Part shown: one piece after another, positions 18,475 through 27,705 of the stretch
Layout: every line of letters begins with the position of its first letter
How positions within the stretch are numbered: the first letter of the stretch is position 1
From: Hirschia baltica ATCC 49814
GTDB taxonomy: Bacteria > Pseudomonadota > Alphaproteobacteria > Caulobacterales > Hyphomonadaceae
Direction of reading: 5' to 3'
Assembly (NCBI RefSeq): GCF_000023785.1
Contig: NC_012982.1
Coordinates: 1,984,001 to 2,048,000 of the forward strand
Length of the DNA: 64,000 bases
Program-made: the position numbers and the translations under genes
The notes under the pieces: generated by a model
Told to the model about the DNA's origin: nothing
Database searches by the model: none
Seen by the model: the letters and a program-made list of their open reading frames with translations, nothing else

Positions 18475-19686
18475 CTACTCTCCAGCACTTATGACTGGTT
18501 CTGAATTATTTGGGCCAGCTTCAATGAAGCGACGTATATTTCTAGCAGCCTGTCTTATCCGTTGTTCGTTTTCAACAAGTGCAATACGAACATGACCATC
18601 ACCATACTCGCCAAACCCTGCGCCCGGTGCGACAGCAACATGCGCTTGCTCAATTAAGCGAAGTGAAAACTCCAATGAACCTAGATGACGAAATTCTTCT
18701 GGAATAGGAGCCCAAGCGAACATAGATGCGCGTGGTGATGGAACCTCCCAACCAGCTCTTGTGAAACTCTCGATCAGCACATCACGGCGGGAACGATATA
18801 TCTCACGCATTTCCACAACACATTCTTGCGGCCCATTCAAAGCAGCAGCAGCGGCAACTTGAACGGGCGTAAAAGCACCATAATCAAGATAAGATTTTAC
18901 GCGCGCGAGAGCTGCAACAAGACGCTCATTACCTGCAGCAAACCCCATTCTCCAACCAGCCATTGCATAGGTTTTAGACAATGATGTTGTCTCAATTGCT
19001 ATGTCCATAGCACCTTCTACTTGAAGGACTGATGGTGGTGGATCGTCAAAATATATCTCTGTGTATGCCAGATCCGACAAAATCCAGATTTCATGCTGCT
19101 TCGCAATCCGCACCGCTTCTTTATAGAAATCCAAATCCGCAACCTGCGCTGTCGGGTTTGCAGGGTAACACAATACCATAGCGGTCGGTTTAGGCACGGA
19201 ATGGCGAATCGCCTTATCCATTCCAGCTAAATATTCTTCCGGTGAATTAGCTTTGATATGACGCATGGAAGCACCAGCTATCAAAAACCCAAATGTATGC
19301 AGAGGGTATGATGGGTTTGGCGCAATAATCACATCACCCGGCGCAGAAATAGCCTGCGCTAGATTCGCAAAGCCCTCTTTAGATCCTAATGTCGCAACAA
19401 TATGCTTATTCGGGTCCAATTCCACGCCGAAACGGCGATCATAATAGGCTGCAGCAGCGCGCCGTAATCCGGGAATCCCTCTAGAGGCGGAATACCGATT
19501 CGCTTTTGGCTTGTATGCAGTTTCACATAATTTATCGATAATGTGCTTGGGTGTCGGTAAATCTGGATTTCCCATACCAAGATCAATAATGTCCGCGCCC
19601 GCCGCTCGTAGCTCGGCCGCTTTGCGGTTTACCTGCTCGAACACGTAGGGAGGAAGACGTCTGATCTTGTGAAATTCCAACTTCAT
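18475..19686 (-). CDS. class I/II PLP-dependent aminotransferase (AlaC / LL-diaminopimelate aminotransferase-like)
   Basis: A fold-type I aminotransferase of 403 aa. The PLP lysine is in ETTSLSKTYAMAGWRMG, the N-terminus carries DLGMGNPDLPTP, and the YPANPTAQV and SDLAYTEIYFDD motifs supply the PLP-contacting Asn, Asp and Tyr. This subgroup is annotated either as glutamate-pyruvate aminotransferase AlaC or as LL-diaminopimelate aminotransferase. Its close coupling to hom (3 nt gap) recurs in alphaproteobacteria and hints at an aspartate-family or alanine role. The sequence alone does not decide the substrate. Confidence 0.85.
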   Translation of the reverse strand: MKLEFHKIRRLPPYVFEQVNRKAAELRAAGADIIDLGMGNPDLPTPKHIIDKLCETAYKPKANRYSASRGIPGLRRAAAAYYDRRFGVELDPNKHIVATLGSKEGFANLAQAISAPGDVIIAPNPSYPLHTFGFLIAGASMRHIKANSPEEYLAGMDKAIRHSVPKPTAMVLCYPANPTAQVADLDFYKEAVRIAKQHEIWILSDLAYTEIYFDDPPPSVLQVEGAMDIAIETTSLSKTYAMAGWRMGFAAGNERLVAALARVKSYLDYGAFTPVQVAAAAALNGPQECVVEMREIYRSRRDVLIESFTRAGWEVPSPRASMFAWAPIPEEFRHLGSLEFSLRLIEQAHVAVAPGAGFGEYGDGHVRIALVENEQRIRQAARNIRRFIEAGPNNSEPVISAGE

Positions 19687-19802
19687 TAGGACACCAGTAT
19701 TATACTTTCAAAGAGCCTCGCACAATTACAGAGGCTTAGGATAAAAGGTCTTAAACGGTCATCCTGCGCTTTGCACGTAAAATATCTTTTTTTTGCGCGA
19801 AA

Positions 19803-20186
19803 TTAGTTTTCTAAGATACCTTTTTCAACTTCGTCCCGCATTCGTTGTGCCCAAACGCTAGGATCTTCTAATCCATCTTCCAAAGCAGTCTTCGCTTTTG
19901 GGTCAGATTCTAGGGCTTCTAACTCAGCGTCAAGTTGCGCTTCACCATCAAGTATATGCTGTGGAATAGGCCCGCGCTGAGATTCAGTTGGAATACTGGA
20001 AAACTCAGGATAACCTCGGTCTATGGTTTCTTGTTTTTGTTGCTCATACCAAGTTGGTGCATTTTCCTCAGCTGCTTCCAGACGCTCTTTAACACCTGAA
20101 GCACACCCCGCGACAAAAACAGGGATTGCCAATGCGATCGCAATTCGACAAAATTTCAACATATGTTTAACAAACCCTCGAGTCAT
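19803..20186 (-). CDS. small hypothetical lipoprotein
   Basis: A 127-residue predicted lipoprotein. After a basic N-terminus a hydrophobic segment ends in the lipobox VAGC (Cys at about 28), and the mature part is acidic, Glu-rich and helical, with an SSIPTESQRGPIPQHILDGE block in the middle. A second in-frame ATG at residue 9 (20162) could be the true start and still leaves a full signal peptide. I do not recognise a named family. It lies upstream of the aminotransferase-hom pair on the same strand and diverges from phaC. Confidence 0.7.
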   Translation of the reverse strand: MTRGFVKHMLKFCRIAIALAIPVFVAGCASGVKERLEAAEENAPTWYEQQKQETIDRGYPEFSSIPTESQRGPIPQHILDGEAQLDAELEALESDPKAKTALEDGLEDPSVWAQRMRDEVEKGILEN

Positions 20187-20238
20187 TCCTGCGAAGCTGA
20201 ATGAGTGAAAAGAAACACTTACCGAAAGTCTGATTAGC

Positions 20239-22056
20239 GTGACGATGGAATATGATAAACCTCAAAATCCAGAATTTCATCAATCTGATGAAAATGAAGA
20301 TTTAAAAGAACGCTTAGTCAGTCTTTCGACAGAGTTTCACAGACTCTTAGCTGAAATTATACATTATGACGACACTACATCCACACAAACTGTGCACATG
20401 TTTATGGCTCTGGACACATTACAGCGCAGTTTTGGCACAAATTCTAAAAAACTCATTCAAGCCCAACAAGATTTAGCACAACGCCTTGCAAATGCAGCAA
20501 AAATCACTCTAGACCAAGACACAAATGCCCTTCAGGAAAACAATCATTCTGAAGTACAACGTATTGAAAACTCTATGTTTTCAGATGATCTTTGGCAAAA
20601 ATATCCCTTGTTTGACTTTCTCAGTCAGTCCTATCTTGTCTGTACAGAATGGTTGAGAGATCTAATTACTCAGGCTGAAAATCTATCTGATTCCGAAAGA
20701 CAAGAAATTCAATACTATTTGCATCAATTGATGACCTCTCTTTCACCGGCAAATAATTTTTTCACAAACCCGGTCGCCATTCAAAAATTTGTTGAAACAA
20801 AAGGCCGTTCACTCGAAAAAGGGCTTGAGAATTTAATTCAAGATTATGACAGTGATTACAAACACTTAAACATCAGCCAAAGTGATATGAATGCATTTGA
20901 AATTGGCAAGCATGTCGCCACCACCAAAGGCCAGATAGTCTTTAAAAACGAGCTGATCGAACTCATTCGTTTCGATGCATCTCAAGGTGAGGTTTATGAA
21001 CGGCCCCTTTTGATTTTTCCACCTTGGATCAACAAATATTATGTTCTTGATTTACAAGCAAAAAATTCACTTATTGCATGGTTACGCGACCAAGGATTTA
21101 CGGTGTATGTCATTTCTTGGCGCAATGGCGATAACGTCACCCGCGACCTCAATTGGGACGATTATGCAGGACTAGGCGGATTAGCTGCAATCGAATATGT
21201 TTATGAAGCGCACAAAACTGCCATTAATATCGCCGGATATTGCATTGGTGGCACAATGCTTTCAACGCTATCTGCATATCTATTTAAGAAAAAAGACCAG
21301 CGTATCAACAGCTTAACATTTATGTCAGCTCAAACTGACTTTTCTCAAGCTGGCATGATGAATGTCGTGGTTAGCGAAAAAACATTTTCCGACACTGCCG
21401 CCGCAATAGTCAAAAATAAAGGCCTAATGCCCGGTGAACTTATGTCGGATGGGTTCAACACATTACGGCCTCAAAGGCTTATCTGGCAGTGCGTTGAAAA
21501 CAACTATCTTCTGGGAAATGACGTAAAGCCATTCGATTTATTATTTTGGAATGGTGACCAAACCAATATTCCCGGTCCTCTTCACCTTACTTACTTGCAA
21601 AATTTTTATCTAGAGAATCAACTCCCTAAAGGTGAATTTACGATTTTTGACGAGAAAGTTTCACTTTCAGATGTTACCTGCCCAGTCTTTATTCACGCTG
21701 CCGCAGGCGATCACATTGCGCCTTATGAATCAGTCTACAAAGGCAGGCACCTATTTGGAGGACCGACAAAATTCATCCTCGCAGAATCAGGGCATATTGC
21801 AGGCGTCGTGAACCCTCCTATCAATAATAAATATGGCCACTGGAGCGGCGGAACGCCTACTTTAAAAACGGGTGCGGAATGGAAGGCATCAGCAAAGTAC
21901 CAAAAACGCAGCTGGTGGCCCGCTTTGGCCGAATGGTTATCCCAACACTCAGGCGAGAAAACAGCTCCTCCCCAAACTATTCCAGGTGCACCTCCAGCAC
22001 CCGGCGAATATGTCAGAACCAAATTAGCGGATATTCACCAATGGCGAAAAAGTTAA
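20239..22056 (+). CDS. phaC: class I polyhydroxyalkanoate synthase
   Basis: Polymerises (R)-3-hydroxyacyl-CoA into PHA storage granules. At 605 aa it matches class I PhaC. The lipase-like box GYCIGG places the nucleophile at Cys335, with Asp491 (in AAGDHIAP) and His519 (in ESGHIAGVVNPP) completing the catalytic triad, at spacings close to those of known class I enzymes. The N-terminal ~200 residues are the variable region, here acidic and Gln-rich. The frame opens with GTG 20239, and ATG 20245 is an equally possible start because neither has a clear Shine-Dalgarno. No phaA, phaB or phasin gene is adjacent. Confidence 0.95.
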   Translation: MTMEYDKPQNPEFHQSDENEDLKERLVSLSTEFHRLLAEIIHYDDTTSTQTVHMFMALDTLQRSFGTNSKKLIQAQQDLAQRLANAAKITLDQDTNALQENNHSEVQRIENSMFSDDLWQKYPLFDFLSQSYLVCTEWLRDLITQAENLSDSERQEIQYYLHQLMTSLSPANNFFTNPVAIQKFVETKGRSLEKGLENLIQDYDSDYKHLNISQSDMNAFEIGKHVATTKGQIVFKNELIELIRFDASQGEVYERPLLIFPPWINKYYVLDLQAKNSLIAWLRDQGFTVYVISWRNGDNVTRDLNWDDYAGLGGLAAIEYVYEAHKTAINIAGYCIGGTMLSTLSAYLFKKKDQRINSLTFMSAQTDFSQAGMMNVVVSEKTFSDTAAAIVKNKGLMPGELMSDGFNTLRPQRLIWQCVENNYLLGNDVKPFDLLFWNGDQTNIPGPLHLTYLQNFYLENQLPKGEFTIFDEKVSLSDVTCPVFIHAAAGDHIAPYESVYKGRHLFGGPTKFILAESGHIAGVVNPPINNKYGHWSGGTPTLKTGAEWKASAKYQKRSWWPALAEWLSQHSGEKTAPPQTIPGAPPAPGEYVRTKLADIHQWRKS

Positions 22057-22144
22057 TGCTGAAATCCCGCCTCATGCATTGAACGCTTTGAGAATCCTCA
22101 TTGCAGGCGTACAAGCACTTCGCCACATAGAGGATGGGAAAGCT

Positions 22145-22720
22145 ATGTCTAAGATTAGGTTCACACTTGAGCACCTAAAGCCTCATTTAACGACAAGTTT
22201 TCTTATCTGTTTTGCATTCCTGCTCAGTTATGCATCTGCCCATTTTGTTGCCCTGCAAAGTAGTCAAATCTCTGCTAAACAGGAGATTGAAACGGATGCA
22301 GTGCTTTTGAATGCTGCATTAGAAAAAACTGACGCTGACTTACAAGACCTTATCGAATGGATAGATTCGCAAGTGCAAATGCAACGCTACCCTGCTGAAA
22401 AATTGTATTTTTTAGCCGATTCCGAACGCAACCGAATCACTGGTAATTTAAAGGCTTGGCCTGAACACGCCCAACCTTACAATGGTTGGCATCAATTTAA
22501 TGGATCTGAGACAGGTATTACAATTGGTCCATCGTATGCGCGAGTTTCTTCCATTAATATTGATGAGACAACAAAACCATACAAATTACTTATCGGACGC
22601 CAAACCCCTTCTACGCCGTTTGTTTTTCAGAAAATCTGGCCAGTATTTTTATCTTTGGCACTTATTTTTGGAATTTGTGGTGGATTTATTTTTCAAGCTC
22701 AAAAACCAAACAAGGATTAA
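22145..22720 (+). CDS. stand-alone membrane sensor module resembling histidine-kinase N-termini
   Basis: A 191-residue membrane protein with TM1 at about residues 17-37, a periplasmic domain of ~125 residues, TM2 at about 163-183 and only a short basic cytoplasmic tail (QAQKPNKD). The extracytoplasmic part has KLYFLADSERNRITGNLKAWP, an ITIGPSYARVS stretch and LLIGRQT, a pattern I associate with sensor domains of alphaproteobacterial histidine kinases, but HAMP, DHp and ATPase domains are absent and the 125 nt downstream cannot hold them. ATG 22145, with GGGA just upstream, is preferred over an earlier frame start at 22079. It follows phaC by 88 nt on the same strand. Confidence 0.7.
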   Translation: MSKIRFTLEHLKPHLTTSFLICFAFLLSYASAHFVALQSSQISAKQEIETDAVLLNAALEKTDADLQDLIEWIDSQVQMQRYPAEKLYFLADSERNRITGNLKAWPEHAQPYNGWHQFNGSETGITIGPSYARVSSINIDETTKPYKLLIGRQTPSTPFVFQKIWPVFLSLALIFGICGGFIFQAQKPNKD

Positions 22721-22845
22721 AAATCAAGGGAAGTTCTAGCTCTATAATTAGGCATTAAAAGTGATGTTCACCAAATCTACTTGTATTTTTTTTTGTAAAA
22801 CACCCTAATGTAATCAAAAAACATTCAAGGGAATAGGAGCCAATA

Positions 22846-23646
22846 ATGTCCAGCATTGATCAATACTTCAAAGACTGGGCTAGCAAAGTAATTTTATCCT
22901 CGGATGACGCTCCGCTCATATTTGTATCCGGCGCACAGGGAATTGGTAAATCAACAGCGATGAATGCAATCGCAAATGCTTTTGATAACCAAATAGCCAT
23001 TCTGGGAATTGACGACTTCTATCTCACAAAAGCTGAACGCCAAGCCTTAGCAAAGGACACATCCCCCCTTTTTGAGACTCGCGGCCCTCCGGGTACGCAT
23101 GATCTTGTATTATTGAACAAAAAAATTGACGAATTACAGTCAACAGATTCTGCATCTATAACGAAAATTCCATCATTTGACAAAATTACAGATGATCGCA
23201 AATCAGAGAAGAATGACCATATTTTCAATGGAAAAGCCAAAGCCATAATTGTTGAAGGCTGGCTAGTTGGTGCAAATGCTGAACCAGACAGCGTCACTGA
23301 ATCTCCTATGAATGAAATTGAAAACACCGAATCAGCATTAAATTGGCGCAAATACCAAGAAGACCAATTAAGTGGCCCGTACGCAAAATTATGGAATCGT
23401 TCACCACATTTTTTTCATTTGAACGCCCCAAGTTTCGAAACTGTTTTAAATTGGCGAATAGAACAAGAAGAAACCACACGAGGACTTCATAAAGGAGAGC
23501 TTCCGGAGGAAATACGCGACTGGGTTAGAAGCTTTATCCTTTATTATGAAAGGATCACTCGCCGTATGCTAGACGGAAAAAAAATGTCAGGTGCTCAATT
23601 GTTTGTAGACAAAAACAGAACCGTCATCAAATTCGAGGAAAGGTAG
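22846..23646 (+). CDS. glycerate kinase (P-loop, D-glycerate 3-kinase type)
   Basis: A 266-residue P-loop kinase of the phosphoribulokinase/uridine-kinase-like fold, resembling plant and fungal D-glycerate 3-kinases. Walker A is GAQGIGKS at residues 29-36, followed by the substrate-site IDDFYLTKAERQ, the RGPPGTHD block near residue 84 and IVEGWLVG with the catalytic acid. It would phosphorylate D-glycerate to 3-phosphoglycerate. Its stop is 1 nt before the start of the phosphatase gene, and the operon continues with the synthase. This fits recycling of the glycerate released by a glucosylglycerate phosphorylase. GGAG precedes the ATG at a good distance. Confidence 0.85.
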   Translation: MSSIDQYFKDWASKVILSSDDAPLIFVSGAQGIGKSTAMNAIANAFDNQIAILGIDDFYLTKAERQALAKDTSPLFETRGPPGTHDLVLLNKKIDELQSTDSASITKIPSFDKITDDRKSEKNDHIFNGKAKAIIVEGWLVGANAEPDSVTESPMNEIENTESALNWRKYQEDQLSGPYAKLWNRSPHFFHLNAPSFETVLNWRIEQEETTRGLHKGELPEEIRDWVRSFILYYERITRRMLDGKKMSGAQLFVDKNRTVIKFEER

Positions 23647-23647
23647 A

Positions 23648-24493
23648 ATGCCCAACCTTATCGTTTTTACTGATTTGGACGGTACTTTACTCGATCATTC
23701 AAACTATAGCTATGTTTCAGCTAAGCCTGCTTTGATTGCACTTAAAGAGCTTCAAATACCTCTAATTCTTGCCAGTTCAAAAACATCCGTTGAGATCAAT
23801 TCACTACGTGAAGAAATTGGTTTCAGTGATTGTCCTGCCATTGTTGAAAATGGTGCCGGTCTACTTGCCCCAGGGCAAACCAGTTTTGAAACGCAAGATG
23901 CATCCGATTATACACGGCTTACACAAATCATAGCCAATGCCCCGGAAAAACTTCGCCAATTCTATAAAGGCTTTAATGACTGGTCCATTGAAGAACTAGT
24001 GGAAATTACAGGCCTGCCCCGTGAGAGTGCCTTCAACGCTGCTAAACGCCAATTTTCTGAACCTGGCCTATGGACTGGGACAGACGAAATGAAAGAAGCA
24101 TTCTCCGAATATTTATCTCAAAACGGTGTAAGTTACCGCCATGGTGGCCGCTTCATGACTTTGTCCTTTGGTGCAACAAAAGGCCAGCGCATAGAAGAAA
24201 TCTGCCTTCGATACACAAAACCTGACAAACAGATTATTTCTCTGTCTTTAGGAGATGCTCCAAACGACGTCGAAATGCTGCTAGCTACAGACTATGGTGT
24301 TATTATCTCTAATGAGCATTCAGTTGGCATTCCCGAGCTACCTGAAGAATCTAATGGCAAAATTATACGTACGACTAAAACTGGGCCAGCTGGTTGGAAT
24401 GATGCCGTGCTTGACTTCATCTCCAAACATTCAGGCTCTAACCCCCAAATAAAAAACACCCCAAAGACCGAAAGCGAGAAAGACATTGGCTGA
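23648..24493 (+). CDS. glucosyl/mannosyl-3-phosphoglycerate phosphatase (HAD-IIB)
   Basis: A 281-residue HAD-IIB phosphatase of the MPGP family. Motif I is FTDLDGTLLD with Asp9 and Asp11, motif II is in LASSKTSVEI, and motif IV is LSLGDAPNDVEMLL, with the cap domain containing the family's VENGAGLL and the GGRFMTLSFGATKGQ lysine region. It removes the phosphate from glucosyl- or mannosyl-3-phosphoglycerate to give the free glycoside. Because the next gene is a glucosyl-type synthase, glucosyl-3-phosphoglycerate is the expected substrate. It overlaps the synthase start by 8 nt and follows the kinase by 1 nt, so translation of all three is probably coupled. Confidence 0.85.
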   Translation: MPNLIVFTDLDGTLLDHSNYSYVSAKPALIALKELQIPLILASSKTSVEINSLREEIGFSDCPAIVENGAGLLAPGQTSFETQDASDYTRLTQIIANAPEKLRQFYKGFNDWSIEELVEITGLPRESAFNAAKRQFSEPGLWTGTDEMKEAFSEYLSQNGVSYRHGGRFMTLSFGATKGQRIEEICLRYTKPDKQIISLSLGDAPNDVEMLLATDYGVIISNEHSVGIPELPEESNGKIIRTTKTGPAGWNDAVLDFISKHSGSNPQIKNTPKTESEKDIG

Positions 24494-25709
24494 TTTTCAT
24501 CAAAACGGACACGTCGCAACGCTCCATGATCTACGCCGCGTGAATCCTGAGACAATGGAACGCGAATTAGAACAGTTTGCTGAAACGCGTAAAATCACAC
24601 TTATTCTGCCATCTTTATATTCAGAATTACAAGGTGAAGCACTCGGCAAAATCATTGATGAGTTGAGTTCTGCAAAATTTATCAACAGGATCGTAATTGG
24701 TCTTGATCGGGCAAATGAAGCCGAATATCGCCATGCAAAAGAATTCTTCTCGCGATTACCTCAAGAGCATGTCGTTTTATGGAATGACGGTCCTCGTTTA
24801 AAGGACGTTGATTTACGATTAGCTGAAATGGGACTTTCACCAATTGAACCAGGAAAAGGACGTAATGTCTGGTTTTGTATTGGACACACTCTTTCACGTG
24901 GAGATAGCGACATTGTTGCCCTTCATGATTGTGATATCGTCACATACACTAAGGAGATGCTGGTTAAGCTGCTATACCCAGTTGCAAACCCTAGCTTCCC
25001 TTACCTGCTTTCAAAAGGTTTCTACCCAAGAATTGCCGATGGTAAGTTCAACGGGCGCGTCAGCCGTCTTCTCGTAACTCCCATACTTATCGCTCTCTCA
25101 AAAGTTATTGGGGAACGTGATTATCTGGACTACTTATCTGCGTTTAGATATCCTCTCGCTGGTGAGTTTGCCATGCGCACGTCAATTCTTTCCGACATGC
25201 GTATCCCGTCCGATTGGGGACTGGAGATTGGTGTTTTATCTGAGGCTTGGCGAAATCTAGCTCCCAAAACCACTTGTCAGGTGGAAATATCTGATGCTTA
25301 TGATCACAAGCATCAACCGCTGTCTGAAGAAGATGCGTCAACCGGCCTTTCTCGAATGTCGATTGATATATGCAAAGCTCTGTATCGCAAGCTAGCGGCC
25401 GATGGCACAGTTTTCACTATGGAAACATTCCGCAGCCTGAAAGCAACCTACTACCGTCTCGCTCTGGACCTGATCGAGAATTATTACAATGATGCGATTA
25501 TGAATGGTCTTCACGTAGACCGTCACGCTGCTGAAAAATCAGTTGAGTTATTTGCTTCTAACATCATGGAAGCTGGTGAAATATTCCTTGAAAACCCAAT
25601 GGAAACACCTTTCATTCCCAATTGGAGCAGGGTGCACGCAGCAGACCAAGACCTCATGCGTGTGATGTCAGAATCAATTATGCAAGATAATGAAGACTAC
25701 CAACCCTAA
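24486..25709 (+). CDS. gpgS: glucosyl-3-phosphoglycerate synthase (GT81-like)
   Basis: A retaining glycosyltransferase of GT-A fold, 407 aa, that transfers glucose from a nucleotide sugar to D-3-phosphoglycerate. The metal-binding triad Asp148-Cys-Asp150 in VALHDCDIV corresponds to the DxD motif, and ITLILPSLYSE with GKGRNVWFCIG near residue 130 form the nucleotide-sugar pocket. The acceptor-side block is FRYPLAGEFAMR, followed by PSDWGLEIGVL and DHKHQPLS, all recognisable GpgS landmarks. The frame starts with TTG inside the phosphatase gene (8-nt overlap). A strong terminator follows at 25729, which ends the operon and faces the convergent GH13_18 gene. Confidence 0.88.
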   Translation: MADFHQNGHVATLHDLRRVNPETMERELEQFAETRKITLILPSLYSELQGEALGKIIDELSSAKFINRIVIGLDRANEAEYRHAKEFFSRLPQEHVVLWNDGPRLKDVDLRLAEMGLSPIEPGKGRNVWFCIGHTLSRGDSDIVALHDCDIVTYTKEMLVKLLYPVANPSFPYLLSKGFYPRIADGKFNGRVSRLLVTPILIALSKVIGERDYLDYLSAFRYPLAGEFAMRTSILSDMRIPSDWGLEIGVLSEAWRNLAPKTTCQVEISDAYDHKHQPLSEEDASTGLSRMSIDICKALYRKLAADGTVFTMETFRSLKATYYRLALDLIENYYNDAIMNGLHVDRHAAEKSVELFASNIMEAGEIFLENPMETPFIPNWSRVHAADQDLMRVMSESIMQDNEDYQP

Positions 25710-25728
25710 GCTAAGCCACGCAGAGTCC

Positions 25729-25755
25729 GCCCCGCTATAATATGCGGGGCTTTTT
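25729..25755 (+). terminator. intrinsic terminator of the glycerate kinase-phosphatase-gpgS operon
   Basis: GCCCCGC (25729-25735) pairs perfectly with GCGGGGC (25744-25750) across an 8-nt AT loop, followed directly by TTTTT. It lies 20 nt past the gpgS stop and just before the stop of the convergent gene. Confidence 0.9.
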
Positions 25756-25756
25756 C

Positions 25757-27508
25757 CTATTTTGAACGATTGGTTATCCACCGACACTGATATGGCGCAA
25801 AAGTGATTTCAGATGTGTGCTCGTTCACTTTTTCTCCAGATAGTAAATCAAACCAGTCATGTCCACCAATCAGATTGATCGATACAGCTGGAATGGTCAG
25901 CTCTCTATCTGTTACATTATGCAATGCGAATATTGATTGCGAACGGTCATAGCTTTGACGCCAGAAACCAAAAATATCATCCCCAAGCTGCATGGTAAAT
26001 TGAGTAGCGTTTGGATGAAATGCCTCTTGTTTACGGCGGATCTGAATACGGGCTGTCATTTCTGATAATACACGTGCATGAGAGCTATTTTCATCGTCAA
26101 GATAAGCTCGCAAATCAGGATAATTCCAGCGCCGTCTATTAATTGCGCGATTTATACCCGTCTTTTCAACACCAGCCATGTGATTGTGCGTTCCAATCAA
26201 TGAATGGATGTAGAAAGCTGGAATTCCTTCCAGTGCCATAACAATAGACTGACTGCACAAGAAACGTTGAAGCTGAAGATCATCCTCACCTTTGAGCGTC
26301 CCCTTCAATGCATCGAAAAACGTGACGTTCAACTCATAAGGTTTCTGACCACCATCTGGCGTCGAGCGCATGGAAACCAAGCCACCAAATGATTTTACTG
26401 TTTCAATAACATCATTGATTTCTTCTTCATTTAGCAAGCCTTCAGCCGGTCTCATTCCTATACCATCATGAGATGCTGAGAAATTTAGATAAGCACACCC
26501 CATTTGCGCAGGTGGCATCGCCATTTGCCATTGGTTTAAATGACGTGAAGACCCACTCAGCAAAGCCTGCAAAATCAATGGCGGTAGAGAAAAATTGTAA
26601 ACTGCATGCGCTTCATTCCTATTTCCAAAATAGGATAGGTTTTCTGTGTTTGGCACATTCGTTTCTGTCAGAAGGATCACGTCTTCTTTGGCAAAATCCA
26701 ACAACAAACGCATGAGCTGAACGATTGCATGAGTTTGAGGAAGATGAATGCAATTCGTGCCAATTTCTTTCCAGATAAATGCAACAGCATCCAGCCTGAT
26801 TATTCTAACACCATTATCGACATGCAGGCGCATTATCCGCAAAAATTCCAGCAGAACTTCAGGATTGGTAAAATCAACATCAACTTGATCGTGGCTAAAT
26901 GTGCACCAAACGTGCTTACTACCTGAAGGAGTTTGCACTTCCCGCAACAATTCATTGGTACGCGGACGGACAACCTCACTCAAATCATCATCAGGACGCG
27001 CCTCAAAGAAAAATTTGTCATAAGGCTCATGACCTTGCCGATAGTCGTTAAACCACTTGCTTTGGCTAGATACGTGGTTCAACACTAAGTCTGACATCAG
27101 TTTAAAACGCTTTCCAATACGTTTTATATCTTCCCACTCTCCAAGCTCACTATTGACTGAACGATAGTCAGTTACCGCAAAACCATCGTCTGATGTAAAT
27201 GGGAAAAAAGGTAAAATGTGTACGCTAGTTATAGTGTCCCCTAAATAGCGCCTTAAAAAATCCTGTAATAAATCTAACGGCTTATGCTTCCCGTCTTTTA
27301 TCGAATTTCCATAGGTGATAATCACAGCATCATCTTCGGACCACAGTCCGATATTGCTTGGCTGACGTTGATCAGTGCGTATTAAATCACTGTCTTCCCA
27401 ATACGCTTCGATAATCTGCTCGATAAGGGAATCGCAGTCATGCTCAGGATAAATGAAGCTCACTAATTCAGTCAGCTTAGTCTTAAATGCTACAGAAATA
27501 TCCAGCAT
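25757..27508 (-). CDS. GH13 subfamily 18 phosphorylase, probably glucosylglycerate phosphorylase
   Basis: A sucrose-phosphorylase-like alpha-amylase-family enzyme of 583 aa. The TIM-barrel residues are intact: nucleophile Asp240 in IIRLDAVAF, acid/base Glu282 in LLTETNVPN, and transition-state Asp348 in SASHDGIG. GH13_18 enzymes cleave alpha-glucosides with phosphate to give alpha-glucose-1-phosphate. This one is longer than typical sucrose phosphorylases (~490-505 aa), and its convergent neighbours are gpgS, its phosphatase and a glycerate kinase. Glucosylglycerate plus phosphate giving Glc-1-P plus glycerate is therefore the most economical assignment, with sucrose as the alternative. ATG 27508, preceded by GGCGGAG, is preferred over a TTG at 27574 with no ribosome-binding site. 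Confidence 0.85.
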   Translation of the reverse strand: MLDISVAFKTKLTELVSFIYPEHDCDSLIEQIIEAYWEDSDLIRTDQRQPSNIGLWSEDDAVIITYGNSIKDGKHKPLDLLQDFLRRYLGDTITSVHILPFFPFTSDDGFAVTDYRSVNSELGEWEDIKRIGKRFKLMSDLVLNHVSSQSKWFNDYRQGHEPYDKFFFEARPDDDLSEVVRPRTNELLREVQTPSGSKHVWCTFSHDQVDVDFTNPEVLLEFLRIMRLHVDNGVRIIRLDAVAFIWKEIGTNCIHLPQTHAIVQLMRLLLDFAKEDVILLTETNVPNTENLSYFGNRNEAHAVYNFSLPPLILQALLSGSSRHLNQWQMAMPPAQMGCAYLNFSASHDGIGMRPAEGLLNEEEINDVIETVKSFGGLVSMRSTPDGGQKPYELNVTFFDALKGTLKGEDDLQLQRFLCSQSIVMALEGIPAFYIHSLIGTHNHMAGVEKTGINRAINRRRWNYPDLRAYLDDENSSHARVLSEMTARIQIRRKQEAFHPNATQFTMQLGDDIFGFWRQSYDRSQSIFALHNVTDRELTIPAVSINLIGGHDWFDLLSGEKVNEHTSEITFAPYQCRWITNRSK

Positions 27509-27660
27509 AGAATGCTCCGCCTTATGCACGCGCGTCTTAATTGAAAAATTGCGCCCTCGTCCTACTGACATCAATAGATGGCAATAACAGTCAATAATTT
27601 AATAGACGACTGCCAGAAGATTGAACGATGGTTTGAGTTTATATTGAAATTACGTACATA

Positions 27661-27695
27661 AAGAAGGCAGACAATCAATATCACCTGCCTTTCTT
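27661..27695 (-). terminator. possible terminator after the alpha-glucosidase gene
   Basis: On the minus strand AGAAAGGCAG pairs with CTGCCTTCTTT across an AT-rich loop, 11 nt past the glucosidase stop. The T-run is interrupted, so termination may be partial, letting some transcription continue into the GH13_18 gene. Confidence 0.5.
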
Positions 27696-27705
27696 ATTTA
27701 TCGGG

